From: an uncultured Clostridia bacterium
GTDB lineage: Bacteria; Bacillota; Clostridia; Oscillospirales; Acutalibacteraceae
Reading direction: 5' to 3'
DNA length: 9,536 bases
Assembly (NCBI GenBank): GCA_937895645.1
Contig: CALBKQ010000185.1
Coordinates: 1 to 9,536, forward strand
Position numbers and translations under genes: made by a program. The notes below the pieces were generated by a model. It saw only the letters and a list, made by a program, of their open reading frames with translations. It was not told the DNA's origin and ran no database searches. Positions within the stretch are counted from its first letter, which is position 1. Each line of letters starts with the position of its first letter. Shown here piece after piece: positions 7,260 to 9,536 of this stretch.

Positions 7260-7643
7260 ATGAAAAAAGTACTTATTTTTGTTTTAATACTCGTCCTTGC
7301 TATTGTTTTTACTGCTTGTGGTAAGCGTGGACCTGAATATACAAAATATGCAGATGTATCACTTACTGAAACCACCACAACAACTACAACAACAAAACCC
7401 GAGACGGACACTGAAACAGAAAGCGAAACAGAAGAAACATCTTCATCAACCACAACTACTACAAGAAGATATACGGGTGGTACAAGTTCAAACAATACAA
7501 AACCAAAGCCCACAAAACCACAATCAACAACTACAACAACTACCACAACTACCGAGTCAACAACAGAATCTACAACAGAATCCACAACAGAAGAACAAAC
7601 AACAACCACAACAACCACAGAGCAACAAGAAAATGCAGAATAA
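7260..7643 (+). CDS. Small threonine-rich lipoprotein
   Basis: This 127-residue protein has a classical lipoprotein signal: MKKVLIFV, a hydrophobic core and the lipobox FTAC with Cys20 as the lipidated residue. The mature part (36-123) is low complexity, with about half its residues threonine. It has runs of 7-9 Thr, an acidic stretch TETESETEE, a basic spacer KPKPTKPQ and three tandem ESTT units (99-110). No globular domain is visible. It probably forms an extended, possibly O-glycosylated stalk or wall spacer. The Thr codons vary (ACA, ACC, ACT), so the tract is under protein-level selection rather than a recent slippage product. It follows the NlpC/P60 gene by 13 bases with AAAGGAGA as ribosome binding site and is the last gene of that operon. 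Long reading frames in the other frames over this stretch come from the repeated ACA/ACT codons. Confidence 0.85.
   Translation: MKKVLIFVLILVLAIVFTACGKRGPEYTKYADVSLTETTTTTTTTKPETDTETESETEETSSSTTTTTRRYTGGTSSNNTKPKPTKPQSTTTTTTTTTESTTESTTESTTEEQTTTTTTTEQQENAE
7365..7619 (+). repeat. Low-complexity Thr-codon tract with tandem ESTT units
   Basis: An ACA/ACC/ACT-rich tract encodes poly-Thr blocks. Between 7554 and 7589 it has three tandem 12-base units encoding Glu-Ser-Thr-Thr. Such a tract can change length by recombination or slippage between strains. Confidence 0.75.
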
Positions 7644-7646
7644 AAA

Positions 7647-7677
7647 GTCCCTACGGATTTCCGTAGGGACAATTTTT
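7647..7677. terminator. Bidirectional terminator between the lipoprotein and small-protein genes
   Basis: A perfect 10-bp stem GTCCCTACGG / CCGTAGGGAC (7647-7656 and 7661-7670) has a 4-base loop ATTT. AAAAA precedes it and AATTTTT follows, so it has a U-tract on both strands. It begins 3 bases after the lipoprotein stop and lies 1-2 bases beyond the end of the convergent small gene. Confidence 0.9.
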
Positions 7678-7678
7678 A

Positions 7679-7861
7679 TTATCTGGAGATTTCTTCTTTT
7701 ACTTTTTTATATGTGGGACATGCTGTAAAGTTTTTATAGCAAAGTTCTTCAATAGTCCAAAGTGTTAAGTCGTTATACAGCATAACACAATGTGGAATGA
7801 TTTTTTGTTGCGGAACCGTATCTTCCAATAAAGGATATGTTTCAGGGTCTTCAAAAAACAT
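7679..7861 (-). CDS. Small cysteine-containing protein of unknown function
   Basis: I do not recognise this 60-residue protein. It begins MFFEDPETYP and has no signal peptide or membrane helix, so it should be cytoplasmic. Three cysteines and a histidine stand out: His24-Cys25, Cys41 and Cys48, the last in FTACPTYKK. Their spacing could bind a metal or Fe-S centre, but that is a guess. The ATG at 7861 is preferred over the in-frame GTG at 7870 because GAGGTGA then sits 6 bases upstream, while the GTG is itself part of that site. Its reality is supported by a strong promoter at correct distance, a good ribosome binding site and a terminator right after the stop. It is divergent from an XRE regulator across a region with two operator-like repeats, which suggests it is that regulator's target. 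Confidence 0.68.
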   Translation of the reverse strand: MFFEDPETYPLLEDTVPQQKIIPHCVMLYNDLTLWTIEELCYKNFTACPTYKKVKEEISR

Positions 7862-7876
7862 AAAACTCACCTCATA

Positions 7877-7889
7877 CGTTAATGTGACG
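7877..7889. promoter_or_regulatory. Operator-like repeat 1 (CGTTA-N3-TGACG)
   Basis: The 13-base imperfect palindrome CGTTA-ATG-TGACG overlaps the predicted transcription start of the - strand small gene. Its two 5-base arms are identical to those of the second copy at 7924-7936. It is a likely binding site for the XRE-family protein encoded next door, where it would block the start site. Confidence 0.55.
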
Positions 7890-7891
7890 TA

Positions 7892-7920
7892 ATTTTACCA
7901 TAAGATTGTGATAAAGTCAA
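7892..7920 (-). promoter_or_regulatory. Strong sigma-A promoter of the small-protein gene
   Basis: Read on the - strand, TTGACT (7915-7920) and TAAAAT (7892-7897) are spaced by 17 bases with an extended -10 TG. The 11-mer TATGGTAAAAT is identical to the one in the promoter at 6325-6353. Transcription should start near 7885, inside the first operator-like repeat. Confidence 0.72.
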
Positions 7921-7923
7921 TTA

Positions 7924-7936
7924 CGTTATATTGACG
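7924..7936. promoter_or_regulatory. Operator-like repeat 2 (CGTTA-N3-TGACG)
   Basis: CGTTA-TAT-TGACG is the second copy, 47 bases centre to centre from the first. It lies just upstream of the - strand -35 element and 13 bases before the XRE start codon, overlapping the TATATT (7927-7932) that could be that gene's -10. Extended by 5 bases, the two sites also form an inverted repeat matching at 15 of 18 positions (7877-7894 against the complement of 7919-7936). Confidence 0.55.
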
Positions 7937-7949
7937 TTAAGGTGATTTT

Positions 7950-8198
7950 ATGAAACAAATTAAGTATTATGGAAATAAAAACATTATTTCTTTGCGAGTA
8001 AAAGAGCGTAGAAATGAATTAGAACTATCTCAAGAACAACTGGCTGCAAGAATGCAAACAATGAATTGCAATATTGACCAGCAAATGATTAGTAAAATTG
8101 AAAAGAACAATAGACAAGTTACTGATTTTGAACTTGCTTGTTTGTGTAAATGCCTTGAAACAACCCCAAATGAAATATTAAAAGATTTTGACAAATAA
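7950..8198 (+). CDS. XRE-family (Cro/CI-type) helix-turn-helix regulator
   Basis: This 82-residue protein is almost wholly one HTH_3 domain (about 12-76). Helices 2 and 3 are SQEQLAARM (27-35) and DQQMISKIEKNNR (43-55), followed by the family's typical LACLCKCLETTPNEIL segment. Such proteins bind short palindromic operators as dimers and usually repress their own and a neighbouring gene. Nothing beyond the DNA-binding domain is present, so any signal must be sensed through a partner or through its few cysteines (Cys40, Cys65, Cys67). The ATG at 7950 follows AAGGTGA by 4 bases. The gene is transcribed away from the small cysteine-containing gene, and the two CGTTA-N3-TGACG repeats between them are the obvious candidate operators. 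Plasmid and phage relatives exist, but no other mobile-element gene is nearby. Confidence 0.9.
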   Translation: MKQIKYYGNKNIISLRVKERRNELELSQEQLAARMQTMNCNIDQQMISKIEKNNRQVTDFELACLCKCLETTPNEILKDFDK

Positions 8199-8243
8199 AA
8201 ATCGGCGATTCATAACTCGCCATACAATTATGCATTTTGTATT

Positions 8244-8276
8244 AAAAAGACGGTCGAGAAATCGACCGTCTTTTTC
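8244..8276. terminator. Bidirectional terminator between the XRE and EF-G2 genes
   Basis: A perfect 14-bp stem AAAAAGACGGTCGA / TCGACCGTCTTTTT (8244-8257 and 8262-8275) closes on a GAAA tetraloop and has U-tracts on both strands. It lies 3 bases from the - strand stop codon at 8279 and 45 bases after the XRE stop. A weaker hairpin GGCGA / TCGCC (8204-8221) precedes it. Confidence 0.92.
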
Positions 8277-8278
8277 TA

Positions 8279-9536
8279 TTATTCTTCGTCGACTTTTGCT
8301 TCTGCAATAACCTTTTCAACGATGTTCTGTGGAGCTTGTTCGTAGCGTGTGAATTCGAATGAGAATGAGCCACGACCTGCTGTTACTGAACGAAGAACTG
8401 TTGTAAAGTCGCCCATTTCAGCCATTGGAACTTCTGCTGTAAGCTCTTGCATTTTTGGTTCGTCTGCAGGACCCATACCAAGAACTCTACCACGACGCTT
8501 TGTAATATCACCCATAATATCGCCAAGATTGTCATCAGGCATACGAGCAACAAGTGTGCCAACAGGCTCAAGAATTGTTGGGTCAGCCTTTGGAATACCT
8601 GCCTTGTATGCAAGAGAAGCAGCCATCTTGAATGCCATTTCTGATGAGTCAACAGGGTGGTAAGAACCATCATAAAGAGTAGCCTTAACGCCTACCATTG
8701 GGTAACCTGCGAGAACGCCCTTAAGAACGCAATCACGAAGTCCTTTTTCAACTGCAGGGAAGAAGTTCTTAGGAACGGCGCCGCCGAAAACTTCTTCTTC
8801 AAAGATAAGTTCGTCACTGTCGCATGGCTCGAAACGGATATGTACATCACCAAACTGACCGTGACCACCTGACTGTTTCTTATGCTTGCCTTGTGCTTCA
8901 GCAGATTTACGGATTGTTTCTCTGTAAGCAACCTTAGGCACTGTCAAGTCAACTTCAACGCCGAACTTGTTCTTAAGTTTTGAAACAATAACGTCAAGGT
9001 GCTGTTCGCCAAGACCTGAAAGTACTTGTTCTTTTGTTTCTTTATTGATAGCAAATGAGATTGATGGGTCTTCTTCCATAAGTCTGAAAAGTCCCTGTGC
9101 AACCTTTTCTTCTTCGCCTTTTTTACGAACATTAACTGCCATTGAAAGACAAGGCTTTGGAGCGTCAACACCTTGGAGAACAACAATGTTTTTAGCGTCG
9201 CAAAGAGTGTCGCCTGTCTTAACATTTGCAAGCTTTGTAACTACGCCAATGTCACCAGCAATAATTTCTTTAGCGTCTTCCTGTTTACCGCCTTTAACAG
9301 TAACAATTTTTCCCATTTTTTCTGTTTCGCCTGTGCGAACGTTATAAGCCATAGTATCGCCGGTAAGTTTACCTGAAACTACCTTGAAGAATGACATTTT
9401 ACCAACGAATGGGTCAGCAACTGTCTTAAAGCAGACTGCTGCAAGAGGTCCGTTAATATCGCAAGGAAGAATTGTCTCGTCGCCATCTTCAGTTTTTGCG
9501 TTTTCACCAGCATAACCGTATGCACCAGGAACTGAC
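8279..9536 (-). CDS. Elongation factor G-like translational GTPase (EF-G2 type), C-terminal part
   Basis: The frame is open through the right edge, so the N-terminal GTPase domain and the true start are outside the window; about 418 of roughly 690 residues are visible. The first residues seen (PLAAVCFKTVADPFVGKMSFFKV) are the domain II entry of EF-G. LSGLGEQHLDV marks domain III, YRETIRKSAEAQGKHKKQ with SGGHGQFGDV marks domain IV, and TKRRGRVLGMGP with MGDFTTVLRSVTAGRGSFSFEF marks domain V. The GKHKKQSGGHGQFGD form and the insert-poor domain II are typical of the EF-G2/EF-G-like clade rather than the main FusA; a second, canonical fusA elsewhere is therefore expected. In those species where it was studied, EF-G2 has weak or specialised translocase activity. 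ATG codons within the visible part, such as that at 9397, are internal methionines. Confidence 0.92.
   Translation of the reverse strand, partial: SVPGAYGYAGENAKTEDGDETILPCDINGPLAAVCFKTVADPFVGKMSFFKVVSGKLTGDTMAYNVRTGETEKMGKIVTVKGGKQEDAKEIIAGDIGVVTKLANVKTGDTLCDAKNIVVLQGVDAPKPCLSMAVNVRKKGEEEKVAQGLFRLMEEDPSISFAINKETKEQVLSGLGEQHLDVIVSKLKNKFGVEVDLTVPKVAYRETIRKSAEAQGKHKKQSGGHGQFGDVHIRFEPCDSDELIFEEEVFGGAVPKNFFPAVEKGLRDCVLKGVLAGYPMVGVKATLYDGSYHPVDSSEMAFKMAASLAYKAGIPKADPTILEPVGTLVARMPDDNLGDIMGDITKRRGRVLGMGPADEPKMQELTAEVPMAEMGDFTTVLRSVTAGRGSFSFEFTRYEQAPQNIVEKVIAEAKVDEE

Noticed and set aside
7365..7619. CRISPR-like or minisatellite array
   Set aside because: The repetition is a codon-level Thr-rich protein tract without unique spacers or constant-length repeat units.
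7190..7728. Long alternative frames over the Thr-rich gene: a Val/Ser-rich one on the - strand and a Gln-rich one on the + strand
   Set aside because: They arise from reading the ACA/ACT-rich repeat in other frames. Neither has a ribosome binding site and both cross the lipoprotein stop and terminator region.
7679..8198. Toxin-antitoxin pair made of the small protein and the XRE protein
   Set aside because: HigBA-type pairs are co-directional with overlapping or adjacent genes and a RelE-fold toxin. Here the genes are divergent and the small protein has no toxin motif I recognise, so I do not annotate it as such.
8349..9376. Several + and - strand frames of 60-126 codons inside the EF-G2 gene
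   Set aside because: They lie entirely within a conserved translation-factor gene, have no ribosome binding sites and encode no recognisable protein.

Overview
The window looks like chromosomal DNA from a spore-forming, AT-rich Bacillota, most likely a Clostridia member of the Ruminococcaceae/Oscillospirales kind. That placement is an inference. It rests on the WalJ/RlmH/two-component/HtrA neighbourhood, a SpoVAC spore protein, strong AGGAGG-type ribosome binding sites and rho-independent terminators after most transcription units. I see no insertion sequence, CRISPR array, prophage gene, tRNA or rRNA. No gap between genes exceeds 300 bases; the longest is about 130.

Left part (1-5810, + strand): the 3' end of murA (peptidoglycan precursor synthesis) ends at a terminator. 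Then come walJ (metallo-beta-lactamase fold) and rlmH (23S rRNA methyltransferase), overlapping by 4 bases. A short promoter region follows, then a tightly packed operon of an OmpR/PhoB-type response regulator, its membrane histidine kinase and a membrane-anchored HtrA protease with a PDZ domain. The gene set recalls the walR-walK-yycH-yycI-walJ-htrC-rlmH cluster of Bacillus, but rearranged and without yycH or yycI. A perfect match to the published WalR box (TGTWAH-N5-TGTWAH) lies just upstream of the regulator gene and points to autoregulation.

Middle part (5780-7680): a lone spoVAC on the - strand converges on htrA through a shared terminator. Divergent from it is a two-gene + strand unit with a clear sigma-A promoter. 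It encodes a membrane-anchored, circularly permuted NlpC/P60 (YiiX-like) enzyme and a small, extremely threonine-rich lipoprotein.

Right part (7647-9536): a 60-residue cysteine-containing protein of unknown function (- strand) is divergent from a small XRE-family repressor (+ strand). Their 88-bp intergenic region carries two copies of the operator-like sequence CGTTA-N3-TGACG around a strong promoter. This small switch is the least explained part of the window. A bidirectional terminator then separates it from an EF-G2-type translational GTPase on the - strand, which runs off the right edge.

Most of the window is ordinary housekeeping and envelope-maintenance sequence. The points most worth a second look are the WalR-type box, the XRE/small-protein switch, the permuted NlpC/P60 plus Thr-rich lipoprotein pair, and the isolated spoVAC.
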